Shown one piece after another: positions 52,283 to 61,246 of a DNA stretch of 64,000 nt. The position numbers were made by a program, and so were the translations under genes. The number at the start of each line of letters is the position of its first letter. Positions within the stretch are counted from its first letter, which is position 1. Source of the stretch: CAVYTF01 sp963708205 (GTDB taxonomy: Bacteria; Bacteroidota; Bacteroidia; Chitinophagales; Chitinophagaceae); the NCBI GenBank assembly GCA_963708205.1, contig OY970196.1, forward strand, positions 1,426,001 to 1,490,000, written 5' to 3'. Below the pieces are notes generated by a model. It searched no databases and was not told where the DNA came from. It was given only the letters and a program-made list of their open reading frames with translations.

Positions 52283-53476
52283 TTGCAACTCTCTATTATC
52301 ATAGTTAATTACAATGTAAAATATTTTTTGGAGCAATGTCTTTGCTCTTTGCAAGAGGCAACAAAAAATATTGAAACAGAAATTTTAGTGATTGATAATA
52401 ATTCTTCAGATGGAAGTATTGAGTATTTAAGAAGCCGATTTAGCGAAACAATTTTTATTGCAAATAAAAAAAACATCGGCTTTGCAAAAGCAAATAATGA
52501 GGCTTTGAAAATTGCCAAAGGAGAGTTTATTTTATTTCTAAATCCTGATACGATTGTTTCTGAAAATGCTTTGATTAAATGTATTGACTTTTTTTCAAAT
52601 CACTCAAACGCAGGCGCAGCAAGCGTTCGCATGATTGATGGCAGTGGAAATTTTCTTCCGGAAAGTAAACGGTCTTTTCCTTCACCACTTGTATCTTTTT
52701 ATAAATTATCAGGCTTATCAACTATTTTCCCATCATCTAAAATCTTCAATAAATATTCTCTTGGCTTTTTAGATAAAAATAAAATTCATGAAGTTGATGT
52801 ATTGTCAGGCGCATTTTTTTTTACAAGAAAAAAAATATTAAACGACTACGGAAGCTTTGATGAAGAATTTTTTATGTATGGCGAAGACATAGACTTAAGT
52901 TATAGAATTCAGAAGTCTGGATTTAAAAATTATTATCTTGGAGATATTTCAATTATTCATTTTAAAGGAGAAAGTACCAAAAAAAATTCCTTGAATTATG
53001 TCCGCATGTTTTATAAAGCAATGAGTTTATTTGTAAAAAAACATTACAGCGGTAACGGAGCATGGTTGATGAATGTTGGTTTGCAAATTGCTATTTTTTT
53101 CCGCGCCGCCGTTTCTATGATTGCATCGCCTTTTGTTTTTATTATTCATTTAATTAAAAGAAAAATCAAAATTAAAAGCAAATCAAAAATGATTTTTATT
53201 GGAGACGAGAATGCTGTAAAGCAAGCACAGCAAATTGTTTCAGCTAAATCGTCTTCAGCTGTTTTTAAATTTTATTTTAACTTTGAAGACTTGAACTTTG
53301 ATAAGCTTAATTGCGAAGAATTGATTTTTTGTATCGGACAATTAACTTACACTGAAGCAATTTCTTTACTGCAAAAAACTCCAAAAGGCATTAACGTGAA
53401 GTGGTTTGGTATAAACAGCAAAAGCATTGCAGGTAGTAGTTCCAGAGGCTTTCAGGGCAACGCTTATTATTTTTAA
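52283..53476 (+). CDS. Family 2 glycosyltransferase (rhamnosyltransferase-like)
   Basis: 397 residues. GT-A fold: LSIIIVNYNVKYFLEQCL at the start, metal site FLNPDT, then GAFFFTRKKIL and FDEEFFMYGEDIDLSYRI typical of WbbL/rhamnosyltransferase-type enzymes. A hydrophobic segment (~265-290) follows the catalytic domain. Probably transfers a sugar to a lipid-linked glycan at the inner membrane face. The only plausible start is TTG at 52283. Confidence 0.82.
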   Translation: MQLSIIIVNYNVKYFLEQCLCSLQEATKNIETEILVIDNNSSDGSIEYLRSRFSETIFIANKKNIGFAKANNEALKIAKGEFILFLNPDTIVSENALIKCIDFFSNHSNAGAASVRMIDGSGNFLPESKRSFPSPLVSFYKLSGLSTIFPSSKIFNKYSLGFLDKNKIHEVDVLSGAFFFTRKKILNDYGSFDEEFFMYGEDIDLSYRIQKSGFKNYYLGDISIIHFKGESTKKNSLNYVRMFYKAMSLFVKKHYSGNGAWLMNVGLQIAIFFRAAVSMIASPFVFIIHLIKRKIKIKSKSKMIFIGDENAVKQAQQIVSAKSSSAVFKFYFNFEDLNFDKLNCEELIFCIGQLTYTEAISLLQKTPKGINVKWFGINSKSIAGSSSRGFQGNAYYF

Positions 53477-53549
53477 CTACGTTCGATTTTTATTTTACAG
53501 CAATTCCTGTAGCTTCGTAAGTCTTCAAAAAAAATTAGCATGTTTTCTA

Positions 53550-55076
53550 ATGGCGATATTTGATATTAAGCTTCCAAAAAATATTGCGCGAGCATTACGA
53601 TTGCCTGAAAATAATGTGCGAAACCAGCAACTTCGCGTGTTAAAAAAATTGCTGCGCAAAGCGCGTTTTACCGAGTTTGGAAAGCGGTACAATTTTGATG
53701 AGATACTCATAAGCAAACACGTTGGGAAAAAATTTCAGGAGCTTGTACCCACTTATAATTACAGCACTATTTATAAGGAATGGTGGCATAAAACTTTGCA
53801 GGGAAAACCAGATGTTTGTTGGCCCGGTAAAATAAAATATTATGCGCTTAGCAGTGGCACAAGCGAAGCATCGAGCAAATATATTCCCATAACAAATGAT
53901 CTTTTACGCGGCAATAAAATAGTGATGATAAAGCATTTACTAAGCTTACGCAATTATGAAGATATTCCTGTAAAATCTATTGGCAAAGGCTGGCTGACAT
54001 TGGGCGGCAGCACACAGCTTCAAAAAGGTGCAGGCTATTACGCCGGCGATCTCAGCGGCATCACTGTAAAAAAACAACCGTTTTGGTTTCAACCATTTTA
54101 TAAACCGGGAAAAAAAATTGCGCGTGAGCGCGACTGGAATAAAAAATTAAATGAAATAGTGGAACGCGCTCCACTGTGGGATATTGGTTTTATAGTTGGC
54201 GTGCCTGCATGGGTGCAAATGTGTATGGAAATGATAATTGAACGATATCATTTAAATAATATTCACGAGTTATGGCCAAACCTTGCCTTCTATGTCCATG
54301 GTGGCGTAAGCTTTGAGCCTTATAAAAAAGGATTTGAAAAACTACTAGGCAAACCACTTAATTTAATTGAAACTTATCTTGCAAGTGAAGGCTTTATTGC
54401 TTACCAAAACAGCCAATATGCAACAGGCATGAAGCTTGTAACCAATGAACATATCTTTCTTGAATTTGTTCCTTTTAATTATAAAAATTTCAACGAAGAT
54501 GGTGATTTGCTTGAAGATGCAGAAATATTAATGATACATGAAACCGAAGAAGGAAAAGATTATGCATTGCTTTTAAGCACAGCCGCTGGCGCCTGGCGCT
54601 ATCTTATTGGAGACACAATAAGATTTACGGATAAGACCAAAAATGAAATAGTTATAACGGGAAGAACAAAGCATTATTTAAGTTTGGTTGGCGAGCATTT
54701 AAGTGTGGAGAACATGAATAAAGCAATTCAATTAGTTAGTGAAGAAATGAACATAAGCATTCCTGAATTTGCAATTGCGGGCGAACCTTATGGCAATTTT
54801 TTTGCGCATCATTGGTATGTTGCTTGCAATGATGCTGTGAATGAAAAAGTGTTGTGTGAAAAAATTGACGATAAACTGAAAGAGCTTAATGATGATTATG
54901 CAGTAGAAAGAAAAAGTGCATTGAAAAATGTTTTTCTTGATGTACTCAGTGAAGACCAGTTTATGGATTTTATGCGGCTTAAAGGAAAGATTGGCGGGCA
55001 ACATAAGTTTCCGCGTGTGTTGCGCGGTCGCATGCTTGAAGATTGGCAAAATTTTTTAAAACATCAATTGGTGTAA
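53550..55076 (+). CDS. GH3 auxin-responsive promoter family acyl-adenylating protein
   Basis: 508 residues from the ATG at 53550 (frame open to 53427 inside the GT gene). Matches the bacterial GH3 (PF03321) family of the adenylate-forming superfamily: TWxxYALSSGTSEASSKYIP-type phosphate loop (YALSSGTSE), YLASEGFIAYQN, LSTAAGAWRYLIGDTIRF and VITGRTKHYLSLVGEHL. Plant members join amino acids to hormones. Bacterial members are largely uncharacterised and may activate a carboxylic acid for amide formation. It follows the GT2 gene by 73 bases. Confidence 0.85.
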   Translation: MAIFDIKLPKNIARALRLPENNVRNQQLRVLKKLLRKARFTEFGKRYNFDEILISKHVGKKFQELVPTYNYSTIYKEWWHKTLQGKPDVCWPGKIKYYALSSGTSEASSKYIPITNDLLRGNKIVMIKHLLSLRNYEDIPVKSIGKGWLTLGGSTQLQKGAGYYAGDLSGITVKKQPFWFQPFYKPGKKIARERDWNKKLNEIVERAPLWDIGFIVGVPAWVQMCMEMIIERYHLNNIHELWPNLAFYVHGGVSFEPYKKGFEKLLGKPLNLIETYLASEGFIAYQNSQYATGMKLVTNEHIFLEFVPFNYKNFNEDGDLLEDAEILMIHETEEGKDYALLLSTAAGAWRYLIGDTIRFTDKTKNEIVITGRTKHYLSLVGEHLSVENMNKAIQLVSEEMNISIPEFAIAGEPYGNFFAHHWYVACNDAVNEKVLCEKIDDKLKELNDDYAVERKSALKNVFLDVLSEDQFMDFMRLKGKIGGQHKFPRVLRGRMLEDWQNFLKHQLV

Positions 55077-55112
55077 TTAAAACTTTATTTTAGCTAACTA
55101 ATCTATTTTGTA

Positions 55113-55775
55113 ATGTTTCTTTCCGCAATACTAAAGGGTTTGGCGTTAGGTTTATTGTTAAGTATTTCTGTTGGACCCGTTATTTTTTCCATTCTCAAAC
55201 ACAGTATTAATAATGGTCACAAAGGTGGGTTTGCATTTATTGCAGGCGTAAGTGCCAGCGATATAAGCGTTGTGCTTGTGTGCAATTTCTTCTCTCAATT
55301 TTTTCAATCAGCAATAAATCATGAAAAAATAATTGGCATTGTTGGAAGTATTTTTTTAATGATTCTCGGAGTGTATAATATTTTCTTTAAAAAATCTACC
55401 GTAATAATAAAAGAAACAAATGTGGAGCAGCGATTTCATTTTCGTGAAAAGGTTACCATTTTTATTTCAGGATTTTTAATGAACACACTTAATCCCGGCG
55501 CGTTTTTATTTTGGTTCGCCGCATCAGCAACGATTTTAGAAGACTCGCAACAATACCATCACCCGATCGATTACAGGATTGCAGTTTTTCTTACGACATT
55601 AATTTTTGTACTTGCAAGCGATGTTACAAAAGTGATGCTTGCAAATAAAATCCGCACTAAACTTACGCCGCACAATATTCACATCATCAATATTATTTCG
55701 GGAATTATTTTGGTTGTGTTTGGTATTGTGTTATTGTACAGCTTGCTTTCCGGAAGAGTGATTGGTCATGCCTAA
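55113..55775 (+). CDS. LysE family amino-acid/metabolite exporter
   Basis: 220 residues with six hydrophobic segments. The first has the LysE/RhtB signature GLALGLLLSISVGPVIFSILKHSI, a later one FLMNTLNPGAFLFWF. Probably exports an amino acid or related compound. It begins 36 bases after the GH3-type ligase gene, so the two could be co-transcribed, and an amide product could be its cargo. That link is speculation. Confidence 0.82.
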   Translation: MFLSAILKGLALGLLLSISVGPVIFSILKHSINNGHKGGFAFIAGVSASDISVVLVCNFFSQFFQSAINHEKIIGIVGSIFLMILGVYNIFFKKSTVIIKETNVEQRFHFREKVTIFISGFLMNTLNPGAFLFWFAASATILEDSQQYHHPIDYRIAVFLTTLIFVLASDVTKVMLANKIRTKLTPHNIHIINIISGIILVVFGIVLLYSLLSGRVIGHA

Positions 55776-55811
55776 CAAACATTTTATTTTATTTTTTTGG
55801 CTAAATTTTCA

Positions 55812-55884
55812 GGAGAAAGATGAACGGAGCGTCGCAACGATGCTTAATGCTTTTTCAAAAGCTGACCACCAAAATTTCTTTCTT
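55812..55884. repeat. Interspersed repeat, copy D
   Basis: Shares GATGAACGGAGCGTCGCAA with copy C, CAACGATG and GATGCTTAAT with copies A and E, and ends with a CACCAAAATTTCTTTC segment similar to copy C. Lies in the 261-base gap between the LysE-like gene and the LpxH-like gene. Confidence 0.7.
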
Positions 55885-56036
55885 AACATTGACGTAATAT
55901 TCCGTTCATGCTAAGGACACATGCATTTGCGAACTTTGTGCATGCTGAATTATTTTTTTAAAATAAATAATCGTTTCGCCAACATCATTTCAAAAATTTT
56001 TCTTTTTAAATTATCCGGTATCTATCCTTCGTTCAG

Positions 56037-56894
56037 ATGAAAAAGGTAAAAAGAAAAGTAGATGTTGTTGTGATTTCTGATGTGCATCTTGGCACATATG
56101 GCTGCCACGCCAAAGAATTGCTTCATTATCTAAAGAGCATCAAACCAAAAATTATTGTGCTGAACGGCGATATTATTGACGTTTGGCAATTCAGTAAAAA
56201 TTATTTTCCGAAAAGCCATTTGAAAATCTTAAGGCATTTGATGGGCTGGATCGGGAAAGGAATTAAGACTTATTACATCACCGGCAATCATGATGAAATG
56301 CTGCGCAAATTCGCTGGTTTCAAAATGGGTTCACTGCGCATTGTGAACAAAGTTGTTTTAGAAATCGGTGACAATAAAAAAGCCTGGATATTTCATGGAG
56401 ATGTTTTTGATGTAACGATGCAACACTCAAAATGGCTTGCAAAGCTTGGCGCTGTTGGTTATGATAGTTTGATCTTAATAAACCGTTTTGCAAATTTCGT
56501 TTCAGAAAAAATCTTTAAGAAAGGCAAATTATCATTCTCAAAAAAAATTAAGAACAGCGTAAAGAGTGCAGTAAAATTTATAAATGATTTTGAACAAACT
56601 GCTGCGGATATTGGGATTTCAAACAATTATGATTATGTTATTTGCGGACATATTCACCAGCCTGAAATGCGCACCATTACTAATCAAAATGGTCAGATCA
56701 CTTATTTGAATTCGGGCGATTGGATAGAAAATTTAACTGCTCTTGAATATACAAACGGTGAATGGCTGATTTATAAATACGATGCAGAAAATTTTAAAAA
56801 TATTCCTGAAGAAAAAGAAGAACAAGAGCCTGATCTAAACAACAAACAACTCTTCAATAATTTGTTGCAGGAATTTAATATCATGAAAACGTGA
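56037..56894 (+). CDS. LpxH-like metallophosphoesterase (UDP-2,3-diacylglucosamine diphosphatase type)
   Basis: 285 residues, calcineurin-like fold. Metal motifs: Asp15/His17 in SDVHLGTYG, GDIID (44-48), GNHDE (83-87), FHGDVFD and CGHIHQPE. This matches the LpxH/YbbF-like branch often called UDP-2,3-diacylglucosamine pyrophosphatase, which cleaves a diphosphate in lipid A synthesis. The acidic Glu-rich C-terminal tail is an addition. Its TGA lies inside the GTGA start overlap with the next gene, suggesting a linked step in glycolipid formation. Confidence 0.8.
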   Translation: MKKVKRKVDVVVISDVHLGTYGCHAKELLHYLKSIKPKIIVLNGDIIDVWQFSKNYFPKSHLKILRHLMGWIGKGIKTYYITGNHDEMLRKFAGFKMGSLRIVNKVVLEIGDNKKAWIFHGDVFDVTMQHSKWLAKLGAVGYDSLILINRFANFVSEKIFKKGKLSFSKKIKNSVKSAVKFINDFEQTAADIGISNNYDYVICGHIHQPEMRTITNQNGQITYLNSGDWIENLTALEYTNGEWLIYKYDAENFKNIPEEKEEQEPDLNNKQLFNNLLQEFNIMKT

Positions 56895-57973
56895 ACATAC
56901 TCTACGCCATACAAGGCACTGGCAACGGGCATTTGAGCAGAGCGAGAGATATAATACCTGCGTTGCAAAAAAAGGGGAATGTTGATATTTTAATCAGTGG
57001 CACACAGGCTGATGTTGATCTTCCTTATCCTGTCACTTATCAATTCAAAGGGCTCAGTTTTATTTTCGGTAAAAAAGGGGGCGTTGATATTTTAGAGACA
57101 TACAAAAAAGCAAATTTCAAAAGACTTTTTAAAGAGATCAATAGCCTGCCGGTTGAGAAATATGATTTTATAATTAATGATTTTGAACCGGTATCTGCGT
57201 GGGCTTGTTATATAAAAAATAAGGCCTGTATTTCTTTAAGCCATCAATCGGCTGTGCTGCATAAAAAAGCACCGCAACCAAAGCATGTTGATTTGTTAGG
57301 AAGAGCTGTATTAAAAAACTATGCTCCCTCTACAACTCAGTATGGCTTTCACTTTCATGCATATGATAAAAATATTTTTACTCCTGTAATAAGAAATGAA
57401 GTGCGCGAAATGAAACTGCAGAATAAAAAACATTACACAGTTTATCTTCCCTCTTATGATAATGAAAGGATAAGAAAAGTTCTGGGTGATTTTAAAAATG
57501 TGCAATGGCAGGTCTTTTCAAAACACAATAAAAAGTTTGTAAGAGAAAAAAACATTTTTATTTTCCCTATAAACAATGCTGATTTTATAACCAGCTTGGC
57601 AACATGTGAAGGAGTTTTATGCGGTGCAGGTTTTGAAACACCAGCCGAAGCTTTGTTTATGCAAAAAAAATTACTGGTGATACCAATGAAAGGTCAGTAT
57701 GAACAACACTGCAATGCAGCAGCTCTAAAACAAATGGGCGTTCAGGTTATAAAAAGTTTGAAAACAAAGCATGCTGATAAAATAAAGGCATGGATAGAAT
57801 CTGATAAAAAAATTACTGTTTATTATCCCAACATTACTGAAAGCATTGTCAATACTATATTTCAGGAAGTCGTGGTAAATAAAAAACCAATTTTACTTGG
57901 CAAGAAAATTTCATCTCCAAAAAAATTAAGAGAAATGAGTTTGCAAAAGATATTTGCACAACTCAAAAGTTAA
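56891..57973 (+). CDS. MurG/MGD-like glycosyltransferase (GT-B fold)
   Basis: 360 residues, GT-B-like. N-terminal MNILYAIQGTGNGHLSRARDIIPAL and the C-terminal nucleotide-sugar region with GVLCGAGFETPAEALFMQKKLLVIPMKGQYEQHCNAAAL fit the Glyco_trans_1_3-type family, close to processive lipid glycosyltransferases. GTG start overlapping the preceding stop by 4 bases. The pairing with an LpxH-like enzyme suggests lipid-linked sugar synthesis. The acceptor is unknown. Confidence 0.78.
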   Translation: MNILYAIQGTGNGHLSRARDIIPALQKKGNVDILISGTQADVDLPYPVTYQFKGLSFIFGKKGGVDILETYKKANFKRLFKEINSLPVEKYDFIINDFEPVSAWACYIKNKACISLSHQSAVLHKKAPQPKHVDLLGRAVLKNYAPSTTQYGFHFHAYDKNIFTPVIRNEVREMKLQNKKHYTVYLPSYDNERIRKVLGDFKNVQWQVFSKHNKKFVREKNIFIFPINNADFITSLATCEGVLCGAGFETPAEALFMQKKLLVIPMKGQYEQHCNAAALKQMGVQVIKSLKTKHADKIKAWIESDKKITVYYPNITESIVNTIFQEVVVNKKPILLGKKISSPKKLREMSLQKIFAQLKS

Positions 57974-57975
57974 GC

Positions 57976-59313
57976 ATGGATATTTCTAAAAAAGATTTTG
58001 GAGAAAACTTTAATTGGGGTGTCTCAACGGCTGCTTATCAAATTGAGGGCGCACACAATACTTACGGCAAAGGCGCCTCTATCTGGGATATTTTCACACA
58101 ACAAAAAAGAAAAATTTATAAAAACCAAAACGGGAATATAGCATGCGATTATTATCATAAATATTATGAAGATATTTTGATGATGAAACAAATGAATATT
58201 CCAAATTATCGTTTTTCGATAGCATGGAGCAGAATTTTTCCTGATGGCATTGGGAAGGTGAATTATAAAGGAATTGAGTTCTATAATCAGATCATTAACC
58301 TTTGCCTTAAATTAGACATTCAGCCCTGGATCACCCTCTACCACTGGGATCTACCACAAGCATTGCAACAAAAAGGTGGTTGGATAAACAGAGATATTAT
58401 TGATTGGTTTAGTGAATATGTTGCATGCTGCATAAAAATTTTTGGCGATCGTGTAAAACATTGGATGATATTAAATGAGCCAATGGTCTTCACGGGTGCA
58501 GGTTATTTTTTGGGTATTCATGCCCCTGGAAAGAAAGGATTATCAAATTTTTTAGCAGCAGCTCATCATGCTGCCATGTGCCAGGCAGAAGGCGGAAGAA
58601 CTGCACGATCAATAAATTCTAATTTGAAGATTGGTACTACATTTTCATTTTCTCATGTAGAACCCAAAACCAATTCTGATAAGGACTTATGGGCACAAAT
58701 AAAAATGGATGCATTGCTCAACAGAATGTTTATTGAGCCATTGCTTGGTTTAAATTATCCCGTTGAAGATCTAAAAGTTTTAAAAAGAATTGAAGAATTT
58801 ATAAAAAATGGCGATGAGAAAAAATTGTCCTTTGATATGGATTTTATTGGTGTTCAAAATTATACGAGAGAAATAGTAAAACATGATTTTTTCACACCTT
58901 TTATCCAGGCAAAAATTATAAAGGCTAATAAAAGAAATGTTGAAAGAACAGAAATGAATTGGGAAATTTATCCGGCATCAATTTATCATATTCTTAAAAA
59001 AAAATCAGCTTATGCAAATATCCCTGAAATCATTATAACCGAGAGTGGCGCTGCATTTGAAGATGTTGTTATTAATGGAAAAATTGATGATCATAAACGT
59101 ACTGCTTTCATCCAAAATCATCTCACACAAATTTTAAAAGCGAAAAATGAAGGCGTAAATGTAAATGGATATTTTGTGTGGAGCTTCACTGATAATTTTG
59201 AATGGGCAGAAGGTTACAGACCTCGTTTTGGATTGGTTCATATTGATTTTGAAACACAAAAAAGAACCATCAAATCTTCAGGACATTGGTATAGCAATTT
59301 TTTAGCAGGTTAA
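57976..59313 (+). CDS. GH1 beta-glucosidase, cytoplasmic
   Basis: 445 residues, normal for GH1. Signature FNWGVSTAAYQIEGA, acid/base Glu168 in ILNEPMV, nucleophile Glu356 in IITESGAA, and GYFVWSFTDNFEWAEGY near the end. No signal peptide, so it works on sugars already imported. It begins two bases after the preceding glycosyltransferase stop position and might act on its product, or on glucosides supplied by the PUL at 12-30 kb; neither is shown. Confidence 0.93.
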   Translation: MDISKKDFGENFNWGVSTAAYQIEGAHNTYGKGASIWDIFTQQKRKIYKNQNGNIACDYYHKYYEDILMMKQMNIPNYRFSIAWSRIFPDGIGKVNYKGIEFYNQIINLCLKLDIQPWITLYHWDLPQALQQKGGWINRDIIDWFSEYVACCIKIFGDRVKHWMILNEPMVFTGAGYFLGIHAPGKKGLSNFLAAAHHAAMCQAEGGRTARSINSNLKIGTTFSFSHVEPKTNSDKDLWAQIKMDALLNRMFIEPLLGLNYPVEDLKVLKRIEEFIKNGDEKKLSFDMDFIGVQNYTREIVKHDFFTPFIQAKIIKANKRNVERTEMNWEIYPASIYHILKKKSAYANIPEIIITESGAAFEDVVINGKIDDHKRTAFIQNHLTQILKAKNEGVNVNGYFVWSFTDNFEWAEGYRPRFGLVHIDFETQKRTIKSSGHWYSNFLAG

Positions 59314-59342
59314 GAAAAAGTCAAATTGTATTTTTGTCTTGC

Positions 59343-60062
59343 ATGGCAAAAAAATCATCCAGGAAAAAATATAAATTTTGGCGCATAGTTCCCCGCATTT
59401 TACTGATCATGTTCTTAACTTCCTTACTCTACGTTTTTATTTGCAAATGGATAATGCCACCAATCACATGGACACAATTGAGCGATAAAATTTCCGGTTA
59501 CGGAGATGAAAAAACTTATGTCTCATGGAATGAAATTTCACCTAATGTAAAACTCGCAGCCATGGCAAGTGAAGACCAGCTTTTCCCAGACCACAGCGGC
59601 TTTGACTGGAAAGCCTTGCAGGAAAGTTTACAATCAAATCCACATAAAAAAAATAAAATAATTGGTGCAGGCGCAAGCACCATCAGCCAGGAAACGGCAA
59701 AGAATGTTTTTTTATGGCAAGGTTCAGGTGCATTAAAATATGTGCGCAAAATTCCTGAAGCTTATTTTACAAAACTGATAGAATGGATTTGGGGTAAAAA
59801 AAGAATTCTGGAAGTTTATCTTAATGTAATTGAAATGGGTAAAGGCATCTATGGCATACAGGCAGCATCACAAAAATATTTTCATAAAGATGCCAAAGAT
59901 TTATCACGCACAGAAGCTGCTATGATCATTGCATGTTTGCCGAATCCAAAAATTTACACAGTTGTTCCGGAAAGCAAATTCGTTGCATGGAAAACGAAAT
60001 GGATTTTAAGACAAATGCATAATATTTCGGACGATAAAGATATTATGGCATTGACGAACTGA
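59343..60062 (+). CDS. mtgA: Monofunctional biosynthetic peptidoglycan transglycosylase
   Basis: 239 residues from ATG 59343. Membrane helix at ~13-35 (WRIVPRILLIMFLTSLLYVFIC), then GT51 motifs: SEDQLFPDHSGFDW with catalytic Glu77, GASTISQETAKNVFL, KRILEVYLNVIEMGKGIYG. Polymerises lipid II glycan strands. No transpeptidase domain follows. TATTTTTG (59329-59336) lies just before the start, which would fit a short-leader transcript, but no -33 element is visible. Confidence 0.93.
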   Translation: MAKKSSRKKYKFWRIVPRILLIMFLTSLLYVFICKWIMPPITWTQLSDKISGYGDEKTYVSWNEISPNVKLAAMASEDQLFPDHSGFDWKALQESLQSNPHKKNKIIGAGASTISQETAKNVFLWQGSGALKYVRKIPEAYFTKLIEWIWGKKRILEVYLNVIEMGKGIYGIQAASQKYFHKDAKDLSRTEAAMIIACLPNPKIYTVVPESKFVAWKTKWILRQMHNISDDKDIMALTN

Positions 60063-60093
60063 TATTGATTAAAGAAATTGATTTAAAATAATA

Positions 60094-61239
60094 ATGCAAA
60101 AGAACTTCTCTAAACTTCCATTTGTCGGCACAACTATTTTTACAATAATGAGCCAGTTGGCAATTGAAAATAACGCGATAAATCTTGGTCAGGGATTTCC
60201 TGATTTTATGATGGATGAAACTTTGATCGGGCTTGTTTGTAAGTCAATGAAAGATGGGCACAATCAATACACGCACATGAATGGCTTGCCTTTATTGCGC
60301 GAAAGAATTGCTGATAAAATTGAAAAATTATACAAAACAAAAATCAATGCGCACAATGAAATAACCATTACACCCGGCGGCACGTATGCCATTTATACAG
60401 CCCTTACAAGTTGCTTGCATGAAGGCGATGAAGTGATTGTTTTTGAGCCTGCATATGATAGTTATATTCCAAATATTGAGATCAATAAAGCGATAGCAGT
60501 GCGCATTTCAATGCAGTTTCCAACTTATTCAATTCCATGGAATGAAGTAAAAAATAAGATTTCTTCGAAAACGAAAATGATCATGCTGAATTCGCCGCAC
60601 AACCCGACAGGCATGGTTTTGAGCGAAAATGATATTGCTGAATTAAAAAAAATTGTTGAAGGAACCGATATTGTTATTTTAAGTGATGAGGTATATGAAC
60701 ATTTAATTTATGATGATATAAAACATCAAAGTATTTTATTGTATCCTGAATTAATGGAAAGAAGTTTTGTATGTTTTTCTTTTGGTAAAACTTATAATTG
60801 CACTGGCTGGAAATTAGGTTATTGCATTGCTCCCACAGAGTTGATGGTTGAGTTTAGAAAAGTGCACCAGTTTAATTGCTTTACATGCAACACACCTTTG
60901 CAATTTGCTTTAGCGGAATTTCTTTTAAATGAAAATGCATATTTATCTCTTGGCAAAATGATGCAGCAGAAAAGAGATCATTTCAGAAAATTAATGAGTG
61001 AAACCAAATTCGATCTTATTCCTTCTCATGGAAGTTATTTTGAATGCTATAGTTATGAAAATATTTCAACTCAAAATGATAAAGATTTTGCGATTCGACT
61101 GACCAAAGATTTTGGCGTTGCCACCATTCCTATGAGTGCTTTTTATAAAGATGGAAATGATGATAAAGTTCTGCGATTTTGTTTTTCCAAGAAAGAAAAA
61201 ACGCTCGAACAAGCTGCTGAGCGTTTAATAAATTTATAA
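60094..61239 (+). CDS. Methionine/glutamine-type PLP aminotransferase (YbdL-like)
   Basis: 381 residues, class I/II PLP enzyme. NLGQGFPDF, NSPHNPTGMVL, DEVYEHLIYD and PLP Lys232 in SFGKTYNCTGWKLGY identify it as a YbdL-type methionine aminotransferase. Such enzymes use Met or Gln as amino donor in the last step of methionine salvage. An omega-amidase gene at 63428 on the same strand could hydrolyse the oxo-glutaramate formed when Gln is the donor. Thirty-one bases after mtgA. Confidence 0.88.
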   Translation: MQKNFSKLPFVGTTIFTIMSQLAIENNAINLGQGFPDFMMDETLIGLVCKSMKDGHNQYTHMNGLPLLRERIADKIEKLYKTKINAHNEITITPGGTYAIYTALTSCLHEGDEVIVFEPAYDSYIPNIEINKAIAVRISMQFPTYSIPWNEVKNKISSKTKMIMLNSPHNPTGMVLSENDIAELKKIVEGTDIVILSDEVYEHLIYDDIKHQSILLYPELMERSFVCFSFGKTYNCTGWKLGYCIAPTELMVEFRKVHQFNCFTCNTPLQFALAEFLLNENAYLSLGKMMQQKRDHFRKLMSETKFDLIPSHGSYFECYSYENISTQNDKDFAIRLTKDFGVATIPMSAFYKDGNDDKVLRFCFSKKEKTLEQAAERLINL

Positions 61240-61246
61240 AAACTAA

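Noticed and set aside
57976..59313. Treating the GH1 gene as part of the glucan PUL
   Set aside because: It is about 28 kb from the PUL, on the other strand, and tightly linked to a glycosyltransferase gene instead.
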